Under the pieces are notes generated by a model. It saw only the letters and a program-made list of their open reading frames with translations. It made no database searches and was not told where the DNA came from. This document shows positions 1 to 6,429 of a DNA stretch of 17,308 bases, in pieces (the first letter of the stretch is position 1; every line of letters begins with the position of its first letter). The position numbers and the translations under genes are program-made. Source of the DNA: Actinomycetota bacterium (GTDB taxonomy: Bacteria > Actinomycetota > Thermoleophilia > Solirubrobacterales > Thermoleophilaceae); assembly GCA_005883295.1 (NCBI GenBank), contig VAWV01000174.1, forward strand, positions 1 through 17,308, read 5' to 3'.

Positions 1-927
1 GAGCTGCATCTTGGCCGTGTCGATCACCGCCACCGAGTCGGCGTTGGCCAGCGGCACGTAGGCGCGCCGCCTGGCGGGGTCGACCGCTATGCCCTCCGGG
101 TTCGAATGAGATCCGCCCACCTGGACGTCCTTCACCTTCGAGCCGGCCTTCAGATCGATCACCGAGACAGTCCCGCCGAGCCCCTGGTTCGAGATCAGGC
201 CCGTCCTGCCGCCGGGCAGGATCGCGGCGCCGAACGGGTAGCTGCCGGTGTGGACGTAGCGCACCCCGCCGGTCTTCGTATCGACGATCGCGGCCGCGTC
301 GCCCAGCTCTAGCGCCGCGAGCAGCGTCTTTCCGTCGCGCGACACGGCGAGCCCGAACGGCCACGAGCGCTTGCTCGCTCCCGGGTTCGGTGGGAAGTTC
401 TGGGGAGCCGGCGCGTCGCTTGGCGGCGGGATCGGGATGACGCGCCGCTCGACGGCCCTGCCGGTCCGCCCCGACCAGGAGAACACGTGCACCACGTCGC
501 CGTGCTCACCCGGCGTGCTCGCGGGCATCTTCGCGTCGGTGATGTCCGTGTCGGGCTCGCCGGAGACGTACGCCAGCCGATGCACCGAGTCGAGCGCCAC
601 GCCGCCGCTCGCCCCGGGGATCTTGATCGTCTGGAGGACCCGACCCTTCCTCAGCGACACGATCCGCACATCGTTCTGGCGGTATCCGGCGGAGACGGTC
701 CAGTAGAAGCGGCCGTCGGTCGTGACGGCGCCCCCGCCGGGGAAGTTCCCGAGCCGAACGAGCTTGCCCGGCGGAACCAGCTTGTGGCCGTTCTCGAGGA
801 CGTGCTTGCGCGGGCTTATCGCCTGGTCCTGGGAGCCCGGCAGCAGCGCCTGCGCGGCGGTCCCGAGCCCGACGAAGGCGGTCGCCGCCGCGAGCACGAC
901 CGTTCCCCTGCCCCCCATCGCGCGCAC
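1..927 (-). CDS. Secreted YncE-type beta-propeller protein, N-terminal part (C-terminus beyond window)
   Basis: The reading frame is open to the left edge, so only the first 309 residues are visible. The N-terminus is a signal peptide: a basic start, then a hydrophobic run ending in GTAAQA. After it come repeated propeller-like blades: GGAVTTDGRFYW, GGVALDSVHRLAYVSG, FGLAVSRDGKTLLAALE, FGAAILPGGRTGLISNQ and PEGIAVDPARRRAYVPLANA, each followed by VxVID-like strands. From family knowledge, this N-terminus (GSQDQAISPRK, LGNFPGGGAVT) resembles proteins with an exported YncE-like propeller followed by an alkaline phosphatase-type phosphoesterase domain; that second half cannot be seen here. I chose the GTG at 927 because TACGAT lies 9 nt upstream; ATG at 918 is the alternative. 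It lies 42 bp after the TIR gene on the same strand. Confidence 0.75.
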   Translation of the reverse strand, partial: MRAMGGRGTVVLAAATAFVGLGTAAQALLPGSQDQAISPRKHVLENGHKLVPPGKLVRLGNFPGGGAVTTDGRFYWTVSAGYRQNDVRIVSLRKGRVLQTIKIPGASGGVALDSVHRLAYVSGEPDTDITDAKMPASTPGEHGDVVHVFSWSGRTGRAVERRVIPIPPPSDAPAPQNFPPNPGASKRSWPFGLAVSRDGKTLLAALELGDAAAIVDTKTGGVRYVHTGSYPFGAAILPGGRTGLISNQGLGGTVSVIDLKAGSKVKDVQVGGSHSNPEGIAVDPARRRAYVPLANADSVAVIDTAKMQL

Positions 928-936
928 GAGGCGCCG

Positions 937-942
937 ATCGTA
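937..942 (-). promoter_or_regulatory. -10 hexamer TACGAT for the YncE-type gene
   Basis: TACGAT on the minus strand ends 9 nt before the GTG at 927, matching the TANNNT plus 8-10 nt spacing seen at other starts in this window. It lies in the gap after the TIR stop codon and suggests the propeller gene has its own nearly leaderless promoter. No convincing -35 element is seen. Confidence 0.4.
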
Positions 943-969
943 CCGAGCGCTGCGTCTGCAGCTCGCCGC

Positions 970-1899
970 TCAGCAGCGCAGAGTCGCCACGTCCGGTGGG
1001 AGCGTGAAGCGCCACCCGTTGTAGAGGGCGGCCAGCTCGTAGCCGGCCTGCTCGATCGGTCTAGTGGTGCTCTTGTTGCTCCGGAGGTCGCTGCATAGGG
1101 CGTTCATGACCTGGCCGGGCGTGGTACTTCGGCCGAGCGACATGATGAGCAGGTTGAACTTCGCGTAGTACTGCCACGCCAACGTGTTGAGCCGGCCGCC
1201 CGGGCATTTGAGCGGACCCGCTGTGCCATCGACGGCGAACCGAAGCTGGCTCGAGCACTCGTCCACGACGGGTGGGACGGTGGCGGGCACGAGGACCTCA
1301 CGGCGGGCCTGGGGATGTGGCGCACCAGCGGAGCCGCTGGTCGCGGCGATCACCGCGGCGGTGGCGGCGCCGGCCAGCGCGAACGCCAGGCTGCCGCGTT
1401 TCGCCCACGTCGGAAGCCAGGCGAGCAGCCGGCGCCAGCCCCTCTCGTAGCGCTGGGCCAGCCGTGCCAGCTGTCCCGTGTCGTACTCCCAGCGCCTGTT
1501 GCTGAGCTCGAACGCGTTGATCTTGGCCAGCGAGGAGATCTCGGCCGGCAACTCATCCGCGCTCGGCATCCGCGCCCCCTCGACGAGCACGGGGACGACC
1601 GCCACATCGGGACGACCGAGTGCCTGGGCGATCTCCCTCCGCACGTAGTCGCCCTCGTGGTCGATCCGCCTCTTGCCGTCGGGCAGCGCGACCGTCAGCC
1701 ATCTGTTGCCGATCAGGACCAGCGTGACGTGGCACGTCTCGAGTGCGCGGTGAATGCGCTCCTCGAAGTCGATGCCCGCCCCCATGTCGATGTCGAAGAA
1801 GACGTTCGAGCGGCCGAAGCGCTCTCCGAAATCGGCGGCCAGCCGCCCGGCCTCGCCGGAGGTGTCCTCACGCCGGTAGGAGATGAAGATGCCGGGCAT
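970..1899 (-). CDS. TIR-domain single-pass membrane protein with cysteine-containing outer domain
   Basis: 309 aa. Residues 1-130 are a TIR domain: IFISYRREDT at 4-13 (box 1), NVFFDID at 32-38, LVLIGNRWL at 60-68, and DYVRREIAQAL at 84-94, where E89 sits at the place of the catalytic glutamate of TIR NADases. Residues 141-168 are basic and amphipathic. One hydrophobic helix follows at about 169-188, so the TIR domain should face the cytoplasm and residues 190-309 the outside. The outer part has four cysteines (215, 232, 269, 309), enough for two disulfides, and motifs CPGGRLNTLAWQYYAKF and AGYELAALYNGWRF that I do not recognise as a named domain. Family knowledge: bacterial TIR domains act as NAD+ hydrolases or cyclases, often in defence, or as adaptors. 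Here no recognised defence partner is adjacent; signalling is inferred from the topology. Same-strand neighbours are the secreted protein upstream (51 bp) and the YncE-type gene downstream. Confidence 0.85.
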   Translation of the reverse strand: MPGIFISYRREDTSGEAGRLAADFGERFGRSNVFFDIDMGAGIDFEERIHRALETCHVTLVLIGNRWLTVALPDGKRRIDHEGDYVRREIAQALGRPDVAVVPVLVEGARMPSADELPAEISSLAKINAFELSNRRWEYDTGQLARLAQRYERGWRRLLAWLPTWAKRGSLAFALAGAATAAVIAATSGSAGAPHPQARREVLVPATVPPVVDECSSQLRFAVDGTAGPLKCPGGRLNTLAWQYYAKFNLLIMSLGRSTTPGQVMNALCSDLRSNKSTTRPIEQAGYELAALYNGWRFTLPPDVATLRC

Positions 1900-1923
1900 C
1901 GTGCGAGCCGTGGGCCCGCGGCG

Positions 1924-1929
1924 ATGCTA
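1924..1929 (-). promoter_or_regulatory. Possible -10 hexamer TAGCAT for the TIR gene
   Basis: TAGCAT on the minus strand ends 24 nt before the ATG at 1899, which would give a leader of about 17 nt. It lies in the 51-bp gap after the secreted-protein gene. Support is only the hexamer match, so this is weaker than the 8-10 nt cases. Confidence 0.3.
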
Positions 1930-1950
1930 CCTCGACGGCGGTCTCCGCCG

Positions 1951-2976
1951 CTAGGGAGAGACCGAGACGGTCGCGCTGTTGGCCCTGGTCTGGACCGGCG
2001 TCAACCTGGGCCAGCGATCGCGCGAGTCGTGGCGGGGATCGTCGTGCGAGACCGCAGTGAAGAGCGCCCGCAGGCCTCTCCGACCCGCCGCCTTGACCGC
2101 GGCGGGCGGCAGGGGCACGTAGACGTTCGTGCTCCAGCCGTGGAGCGCGCTGAAGTGCGCCTTGCCGAACGCGACCTGGCGGCCGTTCACCTTGGTCTTG
2201 CCCGTGATCGTCCCGTGGCACTTGCCGTAGGTCGGCCACGGGCAGGTGACCCGCACCTTCGCCTGGTTCCCGCTCAGCTGGGCCGAGCGGCGGAAGTAGA
2301 TGCCGCGATGGACGTGTTGCGCGTAGCCGCCCGGGCAGATCCAGGTCGCGTCGGGACCGGTGGCGAGCGTCATCTGCATGAGCAGCTCCTCGCCCTGCTT
2401 GGTCATCATCGGCCTCCAGTGGGACCCGATGTTGGTGCCCGCGTTCTTCGTGTAGAAGTTGACCGCGGAGTTGGGCACGCGGCTGAAGGTCTGAAACGGC
2501 ATCCCGCTGTAGTTCCCCCACCACCACTCGTTGCCACCGATGTCGTTGAAGTCGAGGAAGTCGCCCCTGTGGACGCACATGTTGATCGGGTGGTACTCGG
2601 TGACCTGCTGGGAGTCGCCGCCGAGCGGGGTGTAGAACGCACCCGAGCTGAGCCACACGGCCATCTCCCCGTCGGGGAGCGGGCGAAGCGTCTGGAAGTG
2701 GATCATCGTGGTGGGCTTCCTGAACCCGGTCGGGTCCGGGAGCACGATCCCCTTGACCCGCACCGAGACGACCTGGCCGCCAAGCGGGGCGGCGGTGGTG
2801 CCGCCGTTCTCCAGGCTCACGTTCCAGAAGGCGCTGTCGGCGCCGTGGGACTCGACGATGTCCGCCGGAGCGGTCAGGTCACTGCCGTAGACGACCTTCC
2901 GGGCCTGCCCGACCGCGGGCAGGCCGAGCAGCATCGCGAGGACGATGAGGCAGGGGAATACGCGGCGGCTCGCCAT
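1951..2976 (-). CDS. Secreted protein of unknown function, Trp/His-rich
   Basis: I chose the ATG at 2976 (341 aa) because it directly opens a signal peptide: MASRR, a hydrophobic core, and a cleavage-like GQA at 23-25. The upstream ATG at 3051 would overlap fumC and bury the signal. The mature part has no membrane helix and looks beta-rich. A conserved-looking core runs from NMCVHRGDFLDFND (132-145) through GGNEWWWGNYSGMPFQTF (147-164). Four mature cysteines (134, 214, 245, 253) could form two disulfides. Residues about 245-311 (CPWPTYGKCHG, then GKAHFSALHGWSTNVYVPL and a LRALFTAVSHD strand) resemble the Ig-like repeats common in exported actinobacterial proteins, which is an impression only. 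I do not recognise an enzyme motif. It lies 46 bp after fumC on the same strand; functional linkage is not implied. Confidence 0.8.
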   Translation of the reverse strand: MASRRVFPCLIVLAMLLGLPAVGQARKVVYGSDLTAPADIVESHGADSAFWNVSLENGGTTAAPLGGQVVSVRVKGIVLPDPTGFRKPTTMIHFQTLRPLPDGEMAVWLSSGAFYTPLGGDSQQVTEYHPINMCVHRGDFLDFNDIGGNEWWWGNYSGMPFQTFSRVPNSAVNFYTKNAGTNIGSHWRPMMTKQGEELLMQMTLATGPDATWICPGGYAQHVHRGIYFRRSAQLSGNQAKVRVTCPWPTYGKCHGTITGKTKVNGRQVAFGKAHFSALHGWSTNVYVPLPPAAVKAAGRRGLRALFTAVSHDDPRHDSRDRWPRLTPVQTRANSATVSVSP

Positions 2977-3022
2977 ACCGACTAGATCGGCACTTTGCAG
3001 GATGATTTGAGTGTCCGCGCGT

Positions 3023-4348
3023 TTACCCGGCGGGGGTTGGCTTGACCCCACGGGCCATGGCCTGCAAGTCCAGCGCGCGGTCGAGCGTCTCCTCGTCGAC
3101 GCCCTTCTCGAGCGCCACCTCCCGGATAGTGCGCCCGCTCTCCTGGGCCTCCTTCACGATCTCGGTCGCCCTGTCGTAACCGATGTACGGATTGAGCGCC
3201 GTGACGATGGCCGGCGTGGACTCCGCGTTGTGCTGCAGCACCTCGCGGTTGGGCTCGATCCCGTCCACGCACTTTTCCGCCAGAGCCGTGGCCGCGTTGG
3301 ACAGGAGCTGGATCGACTGGAGGATGTTGCGCGCGATCAGCGGCACGCGCACGTTCAGCTCGAATTGGCCCTGCATGCCGGCGACCGTGATGGCGGCGTC
3401 GTTGCCAATCACCTGGGCCGCGACCTGGAGAACGACCTCCGGGATCACCGGGTTGACCTTGCCGGGCATGATCGAGGAGCCCTTCTGCAGCTCGGGCAGG
3501 GAGATCTCCCTTAGCCCGGTCCGCGGGCCCGAGCCCATCAGGGCCAGGTCGTGCGCGATCTTCGTCAGGGAGACGGCTACCACCTTGAGCGCGCCCGAAA
3601 GCTCCACGAGCGCGTCCCGGTTGGCCTGCGCCTCGAACGGATCCGCCGGCGGCTCGACCGGCAGGCGCGTAGCCTCGGACAGCCGTGCGCGCACGCCGGC
3701 CGCGAAGTCCGGGTGGGTGTTCAGTCCCGTGCCGACCGCGGTCCCGCCGAGGGGGACCTGCGCCACGCGGGGAAGCGCGTCGGACACGCGGTCGCGTCCC
3801 AGCCGGATCTGGGCGGCGTAGCCGCCGAACTCCTGGCCGAGCGTGACCGGCACGGCGTCCATGAGGTGCGTGCGGCCGGCCTTGACGAGGTCCGCGAACT
3901 CTTCAGCCTTGGCCGAGAGTGAGGCGGCGAGCCGGTCGAGCGCCGGGAGCAGCTTCTCGGTCGCCTCTGAGAGGGCTGCAAGGTGGACCGCCGACGGGAA
4001 CACGTCGTTCGAGGACTGGCCCATGTTCACGTGGTCGTTGGGGTGGACGCCCTCGCCGGCCAGGGCCGCGATCACCTCGTTCGCGTTCATGTTGGATGAG
4101 GTGCCAGACCCGGTCTGGAAGACGTCGATCGGGAACTGGTCGTCCCGGCGGCCCTCCGCCACCTCGTCGGCAGCAGCCGCGATCCGCTCGGCGAGGTCGT
4201 CGTCGAGCAGCCCGAGCTCGGCGTTCGTGCGGGCGGCCGCGGCCTTGATGCGACCCAGCCAGTGGATGACCGCGGCCGGCACGCGCTCGCCCGAGATCTT
4301 GAAGTTCTCTACGGCCTTCGTCGTCTCACCACCCCACAGCTCGGCCAT
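3023..4348 (-). CDS. fumC: Class II fumarate hydratase
   Basis: This cytosolic TCA-cycle enzyme interconverts fumarate and L-malate. Its 441 aa carry the superfamily signatures: GSGTSSNMNANEV at 80-92, QSSNDVFPSAVH at 111-122, GRTHLMDAVPV at 158-168 (H161 matches the catalytic-site His) and the mobile-loop motif GSSIMPGKVNP at 290-300 (S291 in the catalytic Ser position). GSGPRTGLREISLPE favours fumarase over aspartase. The N-terminus is short: it begins at AELWGGETTKAVENF, lacking the roughly 15-20 residues (DSMGEV-type segment) usual before this point. An in-frame TAG two codons upstream of the ATG rules out a longer frame. A TAGGCT hexamer 8 nt upstream supports this ATG as a leaderless start. 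The gene follows a small lipoprotein gene by 11 bp. Confidence 0.95.
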   Translation of the reverse strand: MAELWGGETTKAVENFKISGERVPAAVIHWLGRIKAAAARTNAELGLLDDDLAERIAAAADEVAEGRRDDQFPIDVFQTGSGTSSNMNANEVIAALAGEGVHPNDHVNMGQSSNDVFPSAVHLAALSEATEKLLPALDRLAASLSAKAEEFADLVKAGRTHLMDAVPVTLGQEFGGYAAQIRLGRDRVSDALPRVAQVPLGGTAVGTGLNTHPDFAAGVRARLSEATRLPVEPPADPFEAQANRDALVELSGALKVVAVSLTKIAHDLALMGSGPRTGLREISLPELQKGSSIMPGKVNPVIPEVVLQVAAQVIGNDAAITVAGMQGQFELNVRVPLIARNILQSIQLLSNAATALAEKCVDGIEPNREVLQHNAESTPAIVTALNPYIGYDRATEIVKEAQESGRTIREVALEKGVDEETLDRALDLQAMARGVKPTPAG

Positions 4349-4356
4349 GTCCTAAG

Positions 4357-4362
4357 AGCCTA
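4357..4362 (-). promoter_or_regulatory. -10 hexamer TAGGCT for fumC, sharing bases with the upstream stop codon
   Basis: TAGGCT on the minus strand ends 8 nt before the fumC ATG at 4348. Its first three bases are the TAG stop of the preceding lipoprotein gene. The spacing predicts a leader of about 1-2 nt or none. Confidence 0.45.
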
Positions 4363-4833
4363 ACCATGCGCGAGCCCCGCCCGCAGGCCGGTCTGGAAGG
4401 CTGGCGCGTGGGTGTCGACGCCGTTCAGCTCCTGCTCGATCCGCCGCGCGAGCTCGGAGTAGACGCCGCCGCGCGCGGTGCCCCGGCGGACGGCGCCGAT
4501 CAGGAACCCGAGCCGCATCGCCGCCGGACCGCGCGGCTGCGCCCTGGCTTCGACAGCGAGGTGCTCGGCGGCCGGGAGGAACGTGAGGCCCAGTGACTCG
4601 ACGCCGCCGGGGTCGCCTCCGCGCACGAAGCAGGCGGACGGGCGGGTTCCCCCGAGCTTCACCTCCCCGGGCGCGCGCGCGAGCGCCCGCTCGAGCGGCC
4701 CCGGCCCCTGCGCACATGCGGCCGGTACCGCATGCGACGGCTCGGAGCCGCACCCCGCGACCAGGGCCGCCGCTGCAAGCGCGACAGCGAACCGGCCCGG
4801 CGTGCCTCGGTTACGGGCGCCGATTCGCTGCAA
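4360..4833 (-). CDS. Small lipoprotein of unknown function
   Basis: From the TTG at 4833 the product is 157 aa. It opens with a basic segment (QRIGARNRGTPGR), a hydrophobic AVALAAAALV and a lipobox LVAGC, so it should be lipid-anchored outside the membrane. The TTG is chosen because GGAGGAG lies 10 nt upstream (4844-4850) and because this start puts the signal directly at the N-terminus; the frame stays open upstream to 5118, but that stretch has no signal-like character. The mature domain has no motif I recognise; two cysteines sit near PAACAQG and ACFVRGGD. It is divergent from the zinc-ribbon gene and precedes fumC by 11 bp. The exact start is uncertain. Confidence 0.6.
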   Translation of the reverse strand: MQRIGARNRGTPGRFAVALAAAALVAGCGSEPSHAVPAACAQGPGPLERALARAPGEVKLGGTRPSACFVRGGDPGGVESLGLTFLPAAEHLAVEARAQPRGPAAMRLGFLIGAVRRGTARGGVYSELARRIEQELNGVDTHAPAFQTGLRAGLAHG

Positions 4834-4843
4834 ATCCTGCGCG

Positions 4844-4850
4844 CTCCTCC
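4844..4850 (-). promoter_or_regulatory. Shine-Dalgarno GGAGGAG deciding the lipoprotein TTG start
   Basis: GGAGGAG on the minus strand is 10 nt from the TTG at 4833. No ATG in this frame gives a sensible signal peptide, so this site is the main argument for the TTG. Confidence 0.45.
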
Positions 4851-4879
4851 ACCATCCCGAATCCCATGTTCTGATCGTG

Positions 4880-4903
4880 CCGAGGGGAATGGACTCCTCT
4901 CGG
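4880..4903 (+). promoter_or_regulatory. Hairpin in the leader of the zinc-ribbon/PAS gene
   Basis: CCGAGGGGA (4880-4888) pairs with TCCTCTCGG (4895-4903) over 9 bp, with one G-T wobble if read as plus-strand RNA and a 6-nt loop. It ends 2 nt before the Shine-Dalgarno AGGAG (4906-4910) of the gene starting at 4917. It may be an operator for the divergent pair or a leader hairpin affecting ribosome access; nothing in the sequence decides between these. Confidence 0.35.
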
Positions 4904-4916
4904 ATAGGAGCCAAGG

Positions 4917-5408
4917 ATGAGGCATCTGGCCCGGGTGCATCCTTCCACCGAGCAGAGACGCTCGAACAGGGAGGAGCTGACCCGCTTCTGCACGCATTGC
5001 GCGGAGCTGTTCGGTGCGCCGACAGCACCTGCGGACAAGCCGTTACGAGGACGGGTATGCGGGAACTGCGGCCTCGGCGTGATCCTGACCTGCTCGAGCG
5101 CCACGCTGACCGCTCCACGAGCGGCCTTTCTGGTGGTCACGGCGGATCTGCGGGTGAGCGCCTCGAGCCGCGCAGCGGAGGACGTACTTGCCATTCCGGA
5201 CGGCAGCTACGGGCGGCCGCTCCTGTCGCTGTTGACGAGCCCGGCGGGAATCGGCGAGCTGGCGCGTGCCGTGATCCGCGCCGCGAACGGCACTCTCGCC
5301 CCGTCGACGATCCCGGTCCTGGTCGCTTCGAAGGACCTCGAGGCACGCATCGGCGGCTGCGGAAATCCGCCCGCCGCGTTGCTCGTTCTGGAGCCCGTCG
5401 CGAGCTGA
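4917..5408 (+). CDS. Zinc-ribbon protein with PAS-like domain, likely regulatory partner
   Basis: 163 aa. Two CxxC knuckles, C25/C28 and C48/C51 (FCTHCAE and VCGNCGL), form a probable zinc ribbon. The rest (about 68-163) starts AAFLVVTADLRVSASSRAAEDVL, the usual opening pattern of a PAS sensor domain, and has the size of one PAS fold. There is no kinase, DNA-binding helix or membrane segment, so it probably senses or scaffolds rather than acts as an enzyme. AGGAG 6 nt before the ATG at 4917 supports the start. It lies upstream of a MerR/CarH-fold regulator on the same strand with a repeat-rich gap between them; joint function is inference. Confidence 0.75.
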   Translation: MRHLARVHPSTEQRRSNREELTRFCTHCAELFGAPTAPADKPLRGRVCGNCGLGVILTCSSATLTAPRAAFLVVTADLRVSASSRAAEDVLAIPDGSYGRPLLSLLTSPAGIGELARAVIRAANGTLAPSTIPVLVASKDLEARIGGCGNPPAALLVLEPVAS

Positions 5409-5415
5409 CTGGTGT

Positions 5416-5513
5416 GCAAGATCGCGTTCAGATCTTGCGCATAGGCTGCCCGAGCTGTCAGAACTCCACCTCAACCGGAGTGAGTTTGCGCTCAAGGTTG
5501 CGCACGATCTTGC
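5416..5513 (+). promoter_or_regulatory. Candidate operator region upstream of the MerR-type gene
   Basis: GCAAGATC (5416-5423) and GATCTTGC (5431-5438) form a perfect 8-bp inverted repeat around a 7-nt spacer, and the half-site GATCTTGC recurs at 5506-5513. TTGCGC occurs three times between 5435 and 5503. ACTCC/GGAGT (5463-5467, 5477-5481) form another short inverted repeat. This cluster fills most of the 121-bp gap before the regulator gene and could be its own binding site; the first inverted repeat could instead be a terminator stem for the preceding gene, but no T-run follows. Confidence 0.45.
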
Positions 5514-5529
5514 CGACGAGGAGATACGA

Positions 5530-6405
5530 GTGAGCGGTATTCGAACCAACGCGGCAGCCGAGCTGCTCGGCGTCAGCCCCAACACACTGCGCAGCTGGGA
5601 GAGGCGCTTTGGCTACCCCGAGCCGCGCCGCACCGCAGGCGGACACCGGCAGTACGAGCTCGGTGAGCTCGAGGCCCTGCGCCGCGCGCTGCTCGAGACC
5701 CACAACATCTCCTCTGCGATCCAGGTGGCGCGCCAGCGTGGCGAGGGCCTGGGCTCTTCCTCCCGTCTGGTGGAGGCCTTCGACCGCTTCGACGAGGGAC
5801 TCGCGGACCGGCTGATGGAGGAGAGCCTCGCGCTGCGCTCGATCGAGCGCAGCGTCGAGGAGCTCCTGCTGCCCGCGCTCGAGATCGCCGAGAGCCGCGA
5901 GGGCCGCGAGGCCGAGTACGAGCTCGCCTGCCGCTGGGCCACCGGCTGGCTGCACGCGGCGCGCCGCGTGTGCCCCGCCGCGTCGAGGCCCGACGGTGTC
6001 CTGCTCTTCGACTCCAGCCCGGGCCTGACCCTCGAGGGGCTGCAGGTGCAGGCGCTCGAGCTGGGCCTGCGCCGCGCGGGATTCCGCGTGCTGCTCCTGT
6101 CGGTCGGCCTGGCCCAGGAGCGCATGACGCGAGCGATGCGCGCGCTCGATCCGACCGCGCTCGTTCTGTGCGGCACCGGCGCCACCCTCGACGTGGTCGG
6201 GCGGCTGGTCTACTCGGTTCGCCAGCTCGGATCGTCGGCGCCATTGTTCGAATACCGCGGCGCCATGCCGGTCTCCGGATCTCACAACATCCCCTCCCTC
6301 GGCGGAACGCCCAGCGAGGCGGTGCGCAACCTGAAGGCGATGGTCGACGGCAGCGCCTTCGGGCGGATCGCGGCCGTCGCCTCGCGCGCCGGCTCCCGCC
6401 CCTAG
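5530..6405 (+). CDS. MerR-family regulator with CarH/LitR-type C-terminal fold lacking cobalamin ligands
   Basis: 291 aa. Residues 3-70 are a MerR winged helix: AAELLGVSPNTLRSWERRFG, then YPEPRRTAGGHRQY, the form typical of CarA/CarH/LitR proteins. Residues 75-150 match the helical bundle and 153-285 the Rossmann-like half of a B12-binding module (DGVLLFDSSPG, FRVLLLSVGL, ALVLCGTGA). In CarH the cobalamin is held by a W..EH motif in the helices and an ExHxxG loop. Here those places read REAEY (126-130) and LTLEGL (166-171), with no histidine, so B12 binding is unlikely. GTG at 5530 has GAGGAG 6 nt upstream. It follows a zinc-ribbon/PAS gene and is followed by ileS after 24 bp. Family members repress light- or ligand-controlled genes; the ligand here is unknown. 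Confidence 0.85.
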   Translation: MSGIRTNAAAELLGVSPNTLRSWERRFGYPEPRRTAGGHRQYELGELEALRRALLETHNISSAIQVARQRGEGLGSSSRLVEAFDRFDEGLADRLMEESLALRSIERSVEELLLPALEIAESREGREAEYELACRWATGWLHAARRVCPAASRPDGVLLFDSSPGLTLEGLQVQALELGLRRAGFRVLLLSVGLAQERMTRAMRALDPTALVLCGTGATLDVVGRLVYSVRQLGSSAPLFEYRGAMPVSGSHNIPSLGGTPSEAVRNLKAMVDGSAFGRIAAVASRAGSRP

Positions 6406-6413
6406 GCCACTCC

Positions 6414-6419
6414 TAGAAT
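6414..6419 (+). promoter_or_regulatory. -10 hexamer TAGAAT for ileS
   Basis: TAGAAT ends 10 nt before the ileS GTG at 6430 and is close to the TATAAT consensus. The gap from the previous stop (6405) is only 24 bp, so no T-box leader fits between them. Confidence 0.5.
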
Positions 6420-6429
6420 CGGGCTCCCC

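Noticed and set aside
1315..2985. Long plus-strand open frame of 556 codons
   Set aside because: It is antisense to the TIR and secreted-protein genes; the product is Arg/Asp/Val-rich without domains, as expected for the opposite strand of high-GC genes.
970..4348. A defence island centred on the TIR gene
   Set aside because: The neighbours are fumC, an exported protein and a propeller protein; no nuclease, SAVED, Argonaute, STAND or other recognised defence partner is present.
5416..5438. Intrinsic terminator for the zinc-ribbon gene
   Set aside because: The stem is perfect over 8 bp but no T-run follows, and its half-site recurs downstream, which fits an operator better.
6406..6429. T-box riboswitch for ileS
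   Set aside because: The gap is 24 bp with a -10 hexamer inside it; there is no room for specifier stem and antiterminator.
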